A program made the translations under genes and the position numbers. 36,181 bases of DNA from CADCTB01 sp036269435 (GTDB taxonomy: Bacteria > Actinomycetota > Acidimicrobiia > Acidimicrobiales > AC-14): NCBI GenBank assembly GCA_036269435.1, contig DATASA010000165.1, forward strand, positions 1 to 36,181. Reading direction: 5' to 3'. A model generated the notes under the pieces. The model ran no database searches and was not told where the DNA came from. It worked only from the letters and a program-made list of their open reading frames with translations. Positions within the stretch are counted from its first letter, which is position 1. Every line of letters starts with the position of its first letter. Below, piece after piece: positions 17,112 through 24,735 of this stretch.

Positions 17112-17360
17112 TCAGTGCTCCTTGCGGTCCCGGTAGTTCTCCAGGGCCTTGCGATGGCCCTTGGCGCCCGACCCGACCAGCCCGCCCGTGCGGGCCTCCT
17201 TGACCACGTCCTCGAGGTCCTTCAGCAGCTCGTAGAGGTCGTCCTCCGGCCCGGCGGCGTCCACCCGGTCCATGGCCGAATGGACCTTGTCGAGGTGGCG
17301 GCGCACCTGCCCGTACTCGTCGTCGAGCTTCCGCCGGGCCTCCTCCAGGCCGTCAGCCAC
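17112..17360 (-). CDS. Small charged helical protein, unknown function
   Basis: The 82-residue sequence is almost entirely charged helix (LEEARRKLDDEYGQVRRHL ... DDLYELLKDLEDVVKEAR), with a basic tail ending ENYRDRKEH. It is probably a short coiled coil. The GTG at 17360 follows GGAGGCGG at good spacing. A longer upstream frame exists, but it is the antisense shadow of the neighbouring DUF3817 gene. The family is not recognised. Confidence 0.6.
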   Translation of the reverse strand: MADGLEEARRKLDDEYGQVRRHLDKVHSAMDRVDAAGPEDDLYELLKDLEDVVKEARTGGLVGSGAKGHRKALENYRDRKEH

Positions 17361-17440
17361 AGCCGCCTCCTCCAGTGGTCGTCGGGAACATGGCCGGAAA
17401 CCTACTCGCAGCCGTGGCCGGGCCCGACTGGTGCCGTGCT

Positions 17441-17743
17441 CTACCGGCCCGCTGCCGGAGCCGGGTCGGACACCATGCGGCTGTTGACCACGAAGGCGCC
17501 GAAGGGCAGGGCAGAGGCGACGATGACGAGCACCGTCTGCCACCCGCTCCAGCCCTGCTCCTCGCGCACGAGGAGGGCGAGCACGAAGTAGACGAGGAAC
17601 GCGACCCCGTGGATCGGGCCCATCACCGGAACGAGGTTGGGACCGCTGGCCGTCTTCACGATGGTCAGGACGAGCAGGAGCAGGTACGTCACCGCCTCGA
17701 CGAGGGCGACGACACGGAACTTGGGGGTGTACGAGGTGGTCAT
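17441..17743 (-). CDS. DUF3817 membrane protein
   Basis: This 100-residue protein matches the DUF3817 pattern: RVVALVEAVTYLLLLV, then MGPIHGVAFLVYFVLAL with its conserved Gly-Pro-x-His-Gly, then a third helix VLVIVASALPFGAFVV. The first segment also carries the conserved Glu-x-x-Thr-Tyr. These are small integral membrane proteins of unknown function, common in actinobacteria. The ATG at 17743 has no strong ribosome site. It lies downstream of DUF445 on the same strand, separated by a GC-rich hairpin. Confidence 0.85.
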   Translation of the reverse strand: MTTSYTPKFRVVALVEAVTYLLLLVLTIVKTASGPNLVPVMGPIHGVAFLVYFVLALLVREEQGWSGWQTVLVIVASALPFGAFVVNSRMVSDPAPAAGR

Positions 17744-17765
17744 GTGGGGCCGAGTATTGCCCCTG

Positions 17766-17781
17766 GGCCCCCCGAGGGGCC
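17766..17781 (-). terminator. GC-rich hairpin between DUF445 and DUF3817 genes
   Basis: GGCCCC and GGGGCC pair around the loop CCGA, giving a perfect 6-bp stem between the two co-directional genes. There is no T tract, so it may be a weak terminator, an RNA-stability hairpin or chance in GC-rich DNA. Confidence 0.3.
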
Positions 17782-17810
17782 ATCGGGGATCACGACAGGG
17801 GCCCCCGGGA

Positions 17811-19055
17811 TCAGGACAGGGCGGCCGTCACCAGGTGCAGGGCGAGGCCGGCGGCGGCGCCCACCACCGTGCCGTTGATCCGCACGTACTGCAGGTCCGG
17901 GCCGAGCAGCAGCTCCAGCCGGGACGCGGTTTCCTCGGCGTCCCAGCGGGCGATGGTCCCGCTCACGAAGGCGACCACGTCGCCTTCGAAGTGGTCGACC
18001 AGGTAGCGCACGGCCCGCTCCAGCGCGGTCTGGAGAACGGCCGCCAGCTCGGGGTCGGCCTGCAGGCGGCGACCCCCGGCCATGATGCCGCCCACCAGGC
18101 GCCGGCGCAGCTGGGACTCGGGGTCGCACGCCTCGGCCCGCAGCTGTGCCTTGGCGTCGGCCCACAGCGAGGCCACCCACTCGCGCACCTGGGGCTGGGA
18201 CAGCACCTCGCGCTTCAGCCGCTCGGCCCGCTCGTACAGGTCGACCGAGGTCTCCAGCTCGGCGGCCAGGAGACGGAGGCGGGCGTCGAACTGCTTGCGC
18301 AGGTCGTGGTCGCGGTCGGCGGCCATCTCCTGCAGGACCGTGCGAACCCCGTCGAGCAGCCGGTCGAAGATGCGGTCCTCGACCGCCCCGGGGAGCCACC
18401 ACCGCGACCGCTGGCCGAGCTGGCGGCGCAGTTCCTGGCCGTGGGTGGCCAAGTAGCCGTCGAGGCCGGTCAGGGCGGCGTCGAGCACCTCGTCGTGGCG
18501 GCCGCCCTCGGTGAAGAACCGCAACGCCCGGCCGGCGAGCGGGGCCAGGGGTACCGCGTCCACCCGTTCGCGGACCAACTCCTCGAGTGCACCGTGGACG
18601 TCCTCGTCGCGCAGGAGGTCGGCGCCGGCGACGGCGGCGTCCGCCACCTCGGCGGCGACGCGGGCGGCGTTGTCCTCCTTGGCCAGCCAGCTCCCGAGCC
18701 GCCCGACGACGCCGGCCGTTCGAACCCGCTCGACCAGCAGCTCCCGGTCCAGGAAGCTCTCCCGGATGAACGTGGCCAGGGTGGCGGCGAACTGGTCCTT
18801 GCGATCGACGACGATGGCGGTGTGCGGGATCGGCAGGCCGAGCGGGCGGCGAAACAGGGCGGTGACCGCGAACCAGTCGGCCAGGCCGCCGACCATGGAG
18901 GCCGCCGCCGTCGCCTCGACGTAGCCGGTCCAGGTGGCCCGGCCGCCCCAGGTGGTCGTGACGAAGAACACGATGCTCACCGCGGCGAGCAGCGCGGTGG
19001 CCCGCCGCTTCGCCACCACCAGTTGGCGCCGCCTGCCCTGCTCCGAGACGGCCAT
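17811..19055 (-). CDS. DUF445 family membrane-associated protein
   Basis: This 414-residue protein has an N-terminal helix (about 21-38) followed by the DUF445 hallmark VGGLADWFAVTALFRRPLGLPIPHTAIV. A long helical body and a C-terminal hydrophobic end (VRINGTVVGAAAGLALHLV) follow. The body, including LLAAELETSVDLYERAERLKREVL, is heptad-rich. DUF445/YheB-like proteins are found in many bacteria without an assigned function. The ATG at 19055 is preceded by TAGACC and AGGGACC. Confidence 0.88.
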   Translation of the reverse strand: MAVSEQGRRRQLVVAKRRATALLAAVSIVFFVTTTWGGRATWTGYVEATAAASMVGGLADWFAVTALFRRPLGLPIPHTAIVVDRKDQFAATLATFIRESFLDRELLVERVRTAGVVGRLGSWLAKEDNAARVAAEVADAAVAGADLLRDEDVHGALEELVRERVDAVPLAPLAGRALRFFTEGGRHDEVLDAALTGLDGYLATHGQELRRQLGQRSRWWLPGAVEDRIFDRLLDGVRTVLQEMAADRDHDLRKQFDARLRLLAAELETSVDLYERAERLKREVLSQPQVREWVASLWADAKAQLRAEACDPESQLRRRLVGGIMAGGRRLQADPELAAVLQTALERAVRYLVDHFEGDVVAFVSGTIARWDAEETASRLELLLGPDLQYVRINGTVVGAAAGLALHLVTAALS

Positions 19056-19151
19056 GGTCCCTGGTCTACCCGCCCGCTGCGTCCCGCCCGCCGATCGTCA
19101 AGCGGCGAACGTCCGGCGACGAGCGTCCGGCCCGTCCGCGACCCGCGGGAG

Positions 19152-19451
19152 TCAGTTGATGGTGTCGGTGTAGCGCCGCCAGCGCTCGATCAGGGACCGG
19201 GGCCGGGGCGGCACGGGTTCGGGAGCGTCGGCTGCAGACGGTGGCTGGTCCCCCGTGGTGGCCGCACGAGGTGGGACCTGACCGAGGCTGTGCAGGGCCG
19301 CCTCGGCCGCGGTGAGGGCGCGTTCGGCGGTCTCGGCACGGGCCAGGCGCTCGGCGGCGATGGCCTCGGCCACCTCGGCCCGACGGCGCCACTCGTCCCG
19401 CTCCGCCCGCAGCCGGTCGACCTCGTCCGGACCAGGGGAGTCGGAGTCCAC
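19152..19451 (-). CDS. Short coiled-coil protein, unknown function
   Basis: The 99-residue sequence begins with an acidic segment, then a clear coiled coil of about 50 residues (EVDRLRAERDEWRRRAEVAE ... ERALTAAEAALHSL). A Pro-rich linker and a short basic helix, RSLIERWRRYTDTIN, follow. The GTG at 19451 is the only good start. I do not recognise the family. It is divergent from the glutamate decarboxylase gene. Confidence 0.55.
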   Translation of the reverse strand: MDSDSPGPDEVDRLRAERDEWRRRAEVAEAIAAERLARAETAERALTAAEAALHSLGQVPPRAATTGDQPPSAADAPEPVPPRPRSLIERWRRYTDTIN

Positions 19452-19524
19452 GCACCATCATGGTCGCACGCGACGGCCCCGATCGTCGCCCGTCGTCCGA
19501 CGACCACCCGACCCGTCGGACGCG

Positions 19525-19530
19525 TAGCGT
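19525..19530 (+). promoter_or_regulatory. Candidate -10 element (TAGCGT) for glutamate decarboxylase
   Basis: TAGCGT would set transcription start near 19538. The leader would then be about 24 bases, including GGAGGG (19551-19556) just before ATG 19562. The -35 region is not obvious. Confidence 0.35.
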
Positions 19531-19561
19531 CGCGGTCGCACGCTCGCCAGGGAGGGTCCGC

Positions 19562-20962
19562 ATGGCACTACACCGTGGAAGCTCGACGCGGCACCGCAAC
19601 GCCGGTCAGAGCAATCCGTTCGTCGTCGCCGCCAATCCCAGCGTCGACAACGGGATCGAGCCGCCCCGGGATCGTCTCGCCGACGCCCCGGTCCCGCCCG
19701 ACGTCGCCTACCAGCTCGTGCACGACGAGCTGCTCCTCGACGGCAACGCCCGGCTCAACCTGGCCACGTTCGTGACCACCTGGATGGAGCCGCAGGCCGA
19801 GCGGCTGATGGCCGAGTGCTTCGACAAGAACATGATCGACAAGGACGAGTACCCGCAGACCGCCGAGCTCGAAGGCCGCTGCGTCCGCATCCTCGCCGAC
19901 CTGTGGCACGCCCCCGACCCGGCGACGGCGATCGGCTGCTCGACGGTCGGCTCCAGCGAGGCATGCATGCTGGGCGGCCTGGCCCTCAAGCGCCGGTGGA
20001 GCCGCGGTCGCGGCGCAGGGGGCGCGCCACGGCGCCCCAACCTGGTGATGGGCGCCAACGTCCAGGTCTGCTGGGAGAAGTTCTGCAACTACTGGGAGGT
20101 CGACGCCCGCGTCGTGCCCATGGAGGGTGACCGGTTCCACCTCGGCGCACCCGAGGCGGTGGCCCAGTGCGACGACGACACGATCGGCGTCGTGGCCATC
20201 TTCGGGTCGACGTTCGACGGCAGCTTCGAGCCCGTGGCCGAGATCGCCGCCGCCCTCGACGACCTCCAGGCCAGGACGGGACTCGACGTCCCCATCCATG
20301 TCGACGGCGCGTCGGGCGCCATGATCGCCCCCTTCCTCGACCCGGACCTCGTCTGGGACTTCCGGCTCCCGCGGGTGGCGTCCATCAACACGTCGGGCCA
20401 CAAGTACGGGCTGGTCTACCCGGGCGTCGGCTGGGTGGTGTGGCGGGACACGGAGGCGCTGCCCGAGGAGCTGGTGTTCCGGGTCAACTACCTCGGCGGC
20501 GACATGCCGACGTTCGCGCTGAACTTCTCACGCCCGGGGGCCGAGGTGGTCGGCCAGTACTACACGTTCATGCGCCTGGGCCACGAGGGCTTTCGCGCCG
20601 TGCAGCAGGGCTCGCGCGACGTCGCCACCGAACTGGCGGCGGGTGTGGCCGCACTGGGTCCGTTCCGGCTCCTCACCGCGGGCGACGAGCTGCCGGTGTT
20701 CGCCTTCACCACCGACCCGGACGTGCCGTTCAACGTGTTCGACGTGTCCCGCCGGCTGAAGGAGCGGGGCTGGCTGGTCCCGGCCTACACCTTCCCCGCC
20801 CACCGCGAGGATCTCGCCGTGCTCCGGGTGGTGTGCCGCAACGGCTTCAGTCACGACCTGGCCGGCATGCTCCTCGACGACCTCCGTGCCGCCCTTCCCG
20901 AGCTTTCCCAGCAGCGCCAGCCGTCGACCCCTCCGTCGGCGGCCACCGCCTTCCACCACTGA
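19562..20962 (+). CDS. gadB: Glutamate decarboxylase
   Basis: The 466-residue PLP enzyme converts glutamate to 4-aminobutyrate and CO2, using a cytosolic proton. It shows TVGSSEACMLGGLALKRRW, the cofactor Asp in IHVDGASGAMIAPF and the PLP lysine in NTSGHKYGLVYPGVGW (H280-K281). RVNYLGGDMPTFALNFSRPG is characteristic of the GAD group. The length matches bacterial GAD. The Ser/Pro/Ala-rich C-terminus ends FHH, close to the HHT-like end of the E. coli enzyme tail. The ATG at 19562 follows GGGAGG. There is no GABA antiporter in the window. A role in acid tolerance or GABA metabolism is inference. Confidence 0.94.
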   Translation: MALHRGSSTRHRNAGQSNPFVVAANPSVDNGIEPPRDRLADAPVPPDVAYQLVHDELLLDGNARLNLATFVTTWMEPQAERLMAECFDKNMIDKDEYPQTAELEGRCVRILADLWHAPDPATAIGCSTVGSSEACMLGGLALKRRWSRGRGAGGAPRRPNLVMGANVQVCWEKFCNYWEVDARVVPMEGDRFHLGAPEAVAQCDDDTIGVVAIFGSTFDGSFEPVAEIAAALDDLQARTGLDVPIHVDGASGAMIAPFLDPDLVWDFRLPRVASINTSGHKYGLVYPGVGWVVWRDTEALPEELVFRVNYLGGDMPTFALNFSRPGAEVVGQYYTFMRLGHEGFRAVQQGSRDVATELAAGVAALGPFRLLTAGDELPVFAFTTDPDVPFNVFDVSRRLKERGWLVPAYTFPAHREDLAVLRVVCRNGFSHDLAGMLLDDLRAALPELSQQRQPSTPPSAATAFHH

Positions 20963-20978
20963 GACCGTCGGCCGGCGA

Positions 20979-21665
20979 CTAGCGGGACCGGGCCCGAACC
21001 GGTTCGGCAGCCGGAGTGAGTGCCGGCGCCGGGCCGTCCAGGACGGCGACCGGGTCAGGAAGGACGAGCGGGCGGCGGCGTCCGGACGGCTGCACGACGT
21101 GGTCGACGACGCCGTAGGCCACGGCGGCCTCGCCCCGCAGGATGTAGTCCCGGTCGATGTCGGTGGTGATGCGCTCGGCCGTCTGCCCGGTGGCGTCGGC
21201 CAGGATCGCCACCATCAGCCGGCGCATCTCGACCATCTCCCGCACGGCGATCTCCATGTCGGTCGACTGGCCCTGGGCGCCGCCGTGGGGCTGGTGGAGC
21301 AGGACGCGACCGTTGGCCAAGAGGTGGCGCTTGCCCGGCGCCCCGGCCGCGAGCAGCACGGCCGCGGCCGACGCCGCCTGCCCGACGCAGTACGTGGCCA
21401 CGTCGCAGCCGAGGTACTGCATCGTGTCGTGGATGGCGAACAGGGCCGTCATGTCGCCGCCGGGCGAGTTGATGTACAGCGAGATGTCCTTGTCGGCGTC
21501 GTCCGACTGCAGGTGCAGGAGCTGAGCGACGATGAGGTTGGCGACGTTGTCGTCGATCGCCGTCCCGAGGAACACGACCCGCTCGGCCAACAGCCGGGAG
21601 TAGATGTCGAACGCCCGCTCGCCCCTGGACGTCTGCTCGATCACCGTGGGCACCAGCACGCTCAT
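20979..21665 (-). CDS. clpP: ClpP-family serine protease, probably an accessory paralogue
   Basis: The 228-residue protein has the full ClpP triad: Ser99 in GQAASAAAVLLAAG, His124 in LLHQPHGG and Asp173 in TTDIDRDYIL. YINSPGGDMTALFAIHDTMQY is also standard. ClpP forms a 14-mer barrel that degrades proteins fed by ClpX or ClpC. No clpX or second clpP adjoins it, and a C-terminal tail of about 30 residues (GRRRPLVLPDPVAVLDGP ...) is longer than usual. An extra copy is therefore more likely than the housekeeping one. The ATG at 21665 follows AAGGAGG. It is divergent from the SRPBCC-ArsR genes, with two palindromes between them. Confidence 0.9.
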   Translation of the reverse strand: MSVLVPTVIEQTSRGERAFDIYSRLLAERVVFLGTAIDDNVANLIVAQLLHLQSDDADKDISLYINSPGGDMTALFAIHDTMQYLGCDVATYCVGQAASAAAVLLAAGAPGKRHLLANGRVLLHQPHGGAQGQSTDMEIAVREMVEMRRLMVAILADATGQTAERITTDIDRDYILRGEAAVAYGVVDHVVQPSGRRRPLVLPDPVAVLDGPAPALTPAAEPVRARSR

Positions 21666-21677
21666 GGTCGGCCTCCT

Positions 21678-21699
21678 TGTGCAAGTAGTTGTTTGCACA
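21678..21699. promoter_or_regulatory. Palindromic operator 1 in the clpP / SRPBCC-arsR divergent promoter
   Basis: TGTGCAA (21678-21684) and its exact reverse complement TTGCACA (21693-21699) are separated by 8 bases. It sits 13 bases upstream of the clpP start codon, next to the ribosome site. The ArsR protein encoded two genes away is the obvious candidate binder. Confidence 0.6.
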
Positions 21700-21707
21700 T
21701 CGTAGCG

Positions 21708-21729
21708 TGTGCAAAGATTCGTTTGCACG
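21708..21729. promoter_or_regulatory. Palindromic operator 2 in the clpP / SRPBCC-arsR divergent promoter
   Basis: GTGCAAA (21709-21715) and TTTGCAC (21722-21728) form a perfect inverted repeat with a 6-base centre. It repeats operator 1 with an offset of 30 bp, about three helical turns, so two dimers could bind the same DNA face. Together the two sites cover most of the 97-bp intergenic region. Confidence 0.6.
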
Positions 21730-21762
21730 AAACACCCGCAGCAAGAGGAAGGCGGCGCCCCC

Positions 21763-22206
21763 ATGGACGAGACCCGTGTCACCCGATCGGTCGAGTTGGA
21801 CGCGCCGGCGGACGACGTCTGGCGGGCGCTGACCGAGCCCGAGCTGCTCGGCGACTGGCTCGGCTCCGTGGTCGAGCTGGACGTGCGGCCCGGCGGGGAC
21901 GGGATCATCGTCGAGCCCGACGGGGCGGTTCGCCGGGCCCGGGTCGACGAGGTGGAACCGGCCCGGCGGCTGGCGTTGCGGTGGTGGCCGGAGGACGGGA
22001 GCGGCCCGCAGTCCAAGGTCGAGCTCGACCTCGAGGCCACGCCCGAGGGCACCCGGGTCGTCGTGACGGAGACGCTGGTCCCGGCTGCGTCGCCGTCGGC
22101 ATCCGCGTCGGCGTCGGTGTCGCCCTCGGCATCGGTGGACCGGTGGGGCGTGAGGTTCCTGCTGCTGGGCTGCTGCCTGTTGCGGGCCACCGTCGCCTGC
22201 GGGTGA
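21763..22206 (+). CDS. SRPBCC (AHSA1-like) domain protein
   Basis: The 147-residue product starts MDETRVTRSVELDAPADDVW, a typical START/AHSA1 opening. WRALTEPELLGDWLG and a WWPEDG ... VELDLEATPEGTRVVVTE strand set follow. These proteins form a helix-grip pocket for hydrophobic ligands. A low-complexity Ser/Ala stretch (ASPSASASASVSPSASV) interrupts the C-terminal helix region. The ATG at 21763 follows GAGGAAGG. Its stop overlaps the ArsR gene start (GTGA), a standard SRPBCC-ArsR pairing in which the ArsR protein controls both genes. Confidence 0.85.
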   Translation: MDETRVTRSVELDAPADDVWRALTEPELLGDWLGSVVELDVRPGGDGIIVEPDGAVRRARVDEVEPARRLALRWWPEDGSGPQSKVELDLEATPEGTRVVVTETLVPAASPSASASASVSPSASVDRWGVRFLLLGCCLLRATVACG

Positions 22207-22538
22207 GCGGCGACGCCCTCGACGCGGTCTTCGCCGCCCTCTCGGACCCCACCCGGCGGCGCCTGGTTTCCCGGCTGGTCCGTGAGGGCCCGCACACAGC
22301 CACCGACCTGTCCCGGGACCTGCCGATGACCCGCCAGGCCGTGGTGCACCATCTTCAGGCGCTGGGCGACGCCGGCCTCGTCGACGCCCATCGCGACGGC
22401 CGTGAGGTCCGCTACCGGGCCACTCCGGAGCCCCTGGCCGACGCGGTGGCATGGATGCTCGACACCGGCGTGCGTTGGGACGAGCGGCTGCAGCGGCTGC
22501 GGACACAGGTCGAGGCCCGGCCCCGGCCCCCGCGGTGA
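22203..22538 (+). CDS. ArsR-family winged-helix repressor
   Basis: The 111-residue protein is a classic ArsR winged helix: FAALSDPTRRRLVSRLVREG, then the recognition region DLPMTRQAVVHHLQALGDAG and the wing LVDAHRDGREVRYRATPE. There is no CVC-type metal motif, so it is probably not a metal sensor. The partner SRPBCC protein may supply the ligand link. GTG 22203 overlaps the upstream stop by 4 bp, so the two are translationally coupled. It most likely binds the two TGTGCAA/TTGCACA palindromes and so controls both its own operon and clpP. That link is inferred from position. Confidence 0.9.
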   Translation: MSGDALDAVFAALSDPTRRRLVSRLVREGPHTATDLSRDLPMTRQAVVHHLQALGDAGLVDAHRDGREVRYRATPEPLADAVAWMLDTGVRWDERLQRLRTQVEARPRPPR

Positions 22539-22601
22539 GGCCCGACGGCGACCGCTGACGTTCGGGGGCGAAAAAGCCGCTTCAGTCTCTGGACAAGACT
22601 G

Positions 22602-22616
22602 GTTTGTAATGCAAAC
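22602..22616. promoter_or_regulatory. Palindrome upstream of the membrane protein gene at 22625
   Basis: GTTTG (22602-22606) and CAAAC (22612-22616) flank TAATG. The palindrome contains a TGTAAT hexamer (22605-22610) that could be a -10 box, with ATG 22625 only 14 bases downstream. A repressor bound here would block the promoter. Candidates are the winged-helix protein at 23490 or the ArsR protein at 22203. Confidence 0.4.
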
Positions 22617-22624
22617 ATAGTTGG

Positions 22625-23341
22625 ATGACGAACCAGTCGGGCCCGGCACCCAACGATCCCCAGGCCCTGTTGTCCACCACCCGCGACCTCACCCGGCGAG
22701 TCCGGCTGGCCCAACGAGGCGCCTGGTTCCCTCTGCTGGCGTTCGCCGCGGTGACGTTCGCCGCCATTCCCTTCAACCGCTACGGCCCTCACCCCAGGCA
22801 CTGCATCTCCGCTCACGGCCTGGTCTCGGCCTGCATCATCCAACCGACTCTGGCCCTGTGGTACTGGCCGGTCGCGCTCGTGGCCGCCTACGTGGCGACC
22901 AGTTGGTTCTATCTCCACCGGACCCGCCAGCGTGGCGTCGGCACCCGGGTGCAGCCGTATGTCGCCGTCGGCACCGTCGTGACCCTGCTCATCGGGGCGT
23001 GGGCGCTGTGGGCGAACAGCCACCCGCTCTTCCTCGCCGGCACCCTGCGCCTCCAGCCGGGTCACGCCCCTCGGGACCTGCTCTACCGGATAGCGAGCCC
23101 CGCCGCCGCCATCGGCCTGGCACTGCTGCTGCTCACCTGGATCGAGCGGAGCTGGCCGCTCCTCGGGCTCACCGTCGCCTATCTGATCGTCGCCGTCGCC
23201 ACCGTCGGTATCGGCTCGTTCAGCCACCCGTCGCCATGGGCGTTCCTGCCGCATGTCCTGATCGACGCCGGCGTGCTTCTCATCGGCGGGCTCGTCCTCT
23301 TGGCCGCCACCCGACGGGCCCAGGGACCGTCGACGGCATGA
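22625..23341 (+). CDS. Multi-pass membrane protein, unknown function
   Basis: This 238-residue protein has a soluble N-terminus of about 30 residues, then some six hydrophobic segments: about 34-52, 75-95, 113-130, 155-172, 178-195 and 205-225. The family is not recognised. No ribosome site precedes ATG 22625, and a -10-like TGTAAT is 14 bases away, so translation may be near-leaderless. It leads a three-frame unit. Its stop overlaps the repeat-encoded frame (ATGA), which in turn overlaps a winged-helix regulator gene (GTGA). Membrane protein plus small regulator pairs like this are common in actinobacteria. Confidence 0.8.
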   Translation: MTNQSGPAPNDPQALLSTTRDLTRRVRLAQRGAWFPLLAFAAVTFAAIPFNRYGPHPRHCISAHGLVSACIIQPTLALWYWPVALVAAYVATSWFYLHRTRQRGVGTRVQPYVAVGTVVTLLIGAWALWANSHPLFLAGTLRLQPGHAPRDLLYRIASPAAAIGLALLLLTWIERSWPLLGLTVAYLIVAVATVGIGSFSHPSPWAFLPHVLIDAGVLLIGGLVLLAATRRAQGPSTA

Positions 23342-23457
23342 CCGGCCCGGGAGGCCGGTGCGACGACATGACCGGCCCGGGAGGCCGGTGCGGCGACATG
23401 ACCGGCCCGGGAGGCCGGTGCGACGGCATGACCGGCCCGGGAGGCCGGTGCGACGGC
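23338..23457 (+). repeat. Tandem repeat: four 30-bp units, each with a perfect hairpin
   Basis: Units begin at 23338, 23368, 23398 and 23428 and differ only in the last few bases. Each starts ATGACCGGCC, and each contains ACCGGCC and GGCCGGT around CGGGA, a perfect 7-bp stem. The unit length is a multiple of three, so the array stays open in one frame and encodes the decapeptide MTGPGGRC plus two Asp/Gly residues. The units are contiguous, without spacers, so this is not a CRISPR array. Confidence 0.95.
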
Positions 23458-23493
23458 AATGCGTGGGCGCACCGCGAAGAGGTGGGCCGGTGA
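23338..23493 (+). CDS. Possible 51-residue Cys-containing repeat peptide bridging two genes
   Basis: From ATG 23338, which overlaps the membrane protein stop as ATGA, an open frame runs through the four 30-bp repeats. It ends at TGA 23491-23493, which overlaps the regulator's GTG as GTGA. It encodes four copies of MTGPGGRC followed by Asp/Gly pairs, then NAWAHREEVGR. The double stop-start overlap is what translational coupling needs. The peptide may be functional, or may only carry ribosomes across the expanded junction. No strong ribosome site precedes it. Existence as a stable protein is unproven. Confidence 0.4.
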   Translation: MTGPGGRCDDMTGPGGRCGDMTGPGGRCDGMTGPGGRCDGNAWAHREEVGR

Positions 23494-23801
23494 CCGAGCA
23501 TCCCGCCAACGGCCTCGACGACGTCGTCCATCAACGAGTGCGCCTCGGCATCCTCGCCGTGGCCCAGCAGGCCCGCCGCGTGGAGTTCACCTTTCTGCGC
23601 ACCACCCTGGACCTCACCGCCGGGAACCTCTCGCAACACCTCAACGTCCTCGACAAAGCCGGCCTCATCGTCATCGAGAAGGGGTACGAGGGCAAACGGG
23701 CCCGCACCTGGATCGAACTGACGAAGGCCGGCAGGATGGCGCTGCAGGACGAGATCGCAACGCTCAAGAGCCTGATCCGCCAGCTCGAGGAGCCCGGCTG
23801 A
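23490..23801 (+). CDS. Winged-helix transcriptional regulator (MarR/ArsR-like, HTH_34 type)
   Basis: The 103-residue protein has a single winged helix: VHQRVRLGILAVAQQ, TLDLTAGNLSQHLNVLDKAG (helix-turn-helix) and the wing LIVIEKGYEGKRARTWIELT. It ends in a short helix. It matches the small regulators that pair with membrane protein genes in actinobacteria. GAGGTGGG precedes GTG 23490, and the start overlaps the repeat-encoded frame by 4 bp. It probably represses its own unit, perhaps through the palindrome at 22602-22616 (inference). The stop is at 23801, followed by about 110 bases without a gene. Confidence 0.88.
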   Translation: MTEHPANGLDDVVHQRVRLGILAVAQQARRVEFTFLRTTLDLTAGNLSQHLNVLDKAGLIVIEKGYEGKRARTWIELTKAGRMALQDEIATLKSLIRQLEEPG

Positions 23802-23913
23802 GGACGACAACCTTCAGTCGGGGCCGGACTGCGCCGATAGGTCCGATGTGCGGACGATCCCGGCGGCGAGCGCGGTAGTGACGACCGTTCCCGCCATCGC
23901 CGCGTAGGTCGAC

Positions 23914-24633
23914 GTGGCCCGCACCGGCGCCCGCCGACCTCTACCGCTGCTGGAGCTCGACGAGCTGTATGTCGGGCGACCGTCGCTCGGTGCGGTGTTC
24001 GCCTACCGGGACGCGGCCGGCAAGGTGGTGGGCGACGTCGACGTGCTCCACACCCCGGAGAACTCCAAGCTCGGCGCCCTGCTGGCGGGCGAGTCCACGC
24101 GCCACGTCGACGAACGCTGGGTCGTCGTCCACAAGGAGAAGCCGGTCTTCTTCGTCGAGCAGTACAGGGCGACGGGCAAGTCGTCGTACGGGATCTTCGA
24201 TCCCGACGGTGCCCCGCTCGGCACGTTCGTGTCCGACGGCGGCGTGCTCCACCACAACGTCGTGGTCCGTGAGGCCTCCAGCGCCCCGGTCGCCACCATG
24301 CGGGTCCGTCACCATCGTCACGTGATCACCCACGCGAGCGGCGCCGAGCTCGGCTGGTGCTGGCGGGCGTTCTCGGCGATCGGCAACGACGAGGACGACG
24401 AGGTCTGGGGGTTGCGCCTCGACCCCGACGCCGACGCCGAGCTCCTCGACCGCCGGGCCCTCGTGGCCGCACCGCTCGTGTGCCACCTCATGGCCTTCCC
24501 CAAGCGCCATGTCGACAGCGGGGGTGAGATCGGCATCGTGCTCCTGGAGACCGTCCCGCCGGTCGGGCTGGTCGTCGTCGGGATCGAGCGGACCCTGGAC
24601 GGCCTCTACTGGTTGCGCCGCCGGTTGGACTGA
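23914..24633 (+). CDS. LURP-one/scramblase-like (Tubby-fold) protein
   Basis: The 239-residue, mostly beta-stranded sequence has FVEQYRATGKSSYGIFDPDGAPLGTFV and later a C-terminal hydrophobic helix (IGIVLLETVPPVGLVVVGI). The phrase Y-x-I-x-D-x-x-G followed by a membrane-touching end resembles LURP-one-related and phospholipid scramblase-like proteins. I cannot confirm this without a profile search. The GTG at 23914 is chosen because coding character begins there; it has no clear ribosome site. Confidence 0.6.
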   Translation: MARTGARRPLPLLELDELYVGRPSLGAVFAYRDAAGKVVGDVDVLHTPENSKLGALLAGESTRHVDERWVVVHKEKPVFFVEQYRATGKSSYGIFDPDGAPLGTFVSDGGVLHHNVVVREASSAPVATMRVRHHRHVITHASGAELGWCWRAFSAIGNDEDDEVWGLRLDPDADAELLDRRALVAAPLVCHLMAFPKRHVDSGGEIGIVLLETVPPVGLVVVGIERTLDGLYWLRRRLD

Positions 24634-24735
24634 CCGCCCGAAAGTCGGCGGACGCGTGTCGAACCGGACGTCGCAGCCTCGACATGGGAGTGAGAGCGCC
24701 GACGAGGGCGCCGACACCGAGGGAGGATGATCCCC

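Noticed and set aside
17112..17783. Extended N-terminus of the small helical protein to 223 residues
   Set aside because: The upstream part is antisense to or overlaps the DUF3817 gene and is Arg/Pro-rich; GTG 17360 has a good ribosome site.
23338..23457. Regular 30-bp repeats suggesting a CRISPR array
   Set aside because: The units are directly contiguous with no spacers, and no cas genes are present.
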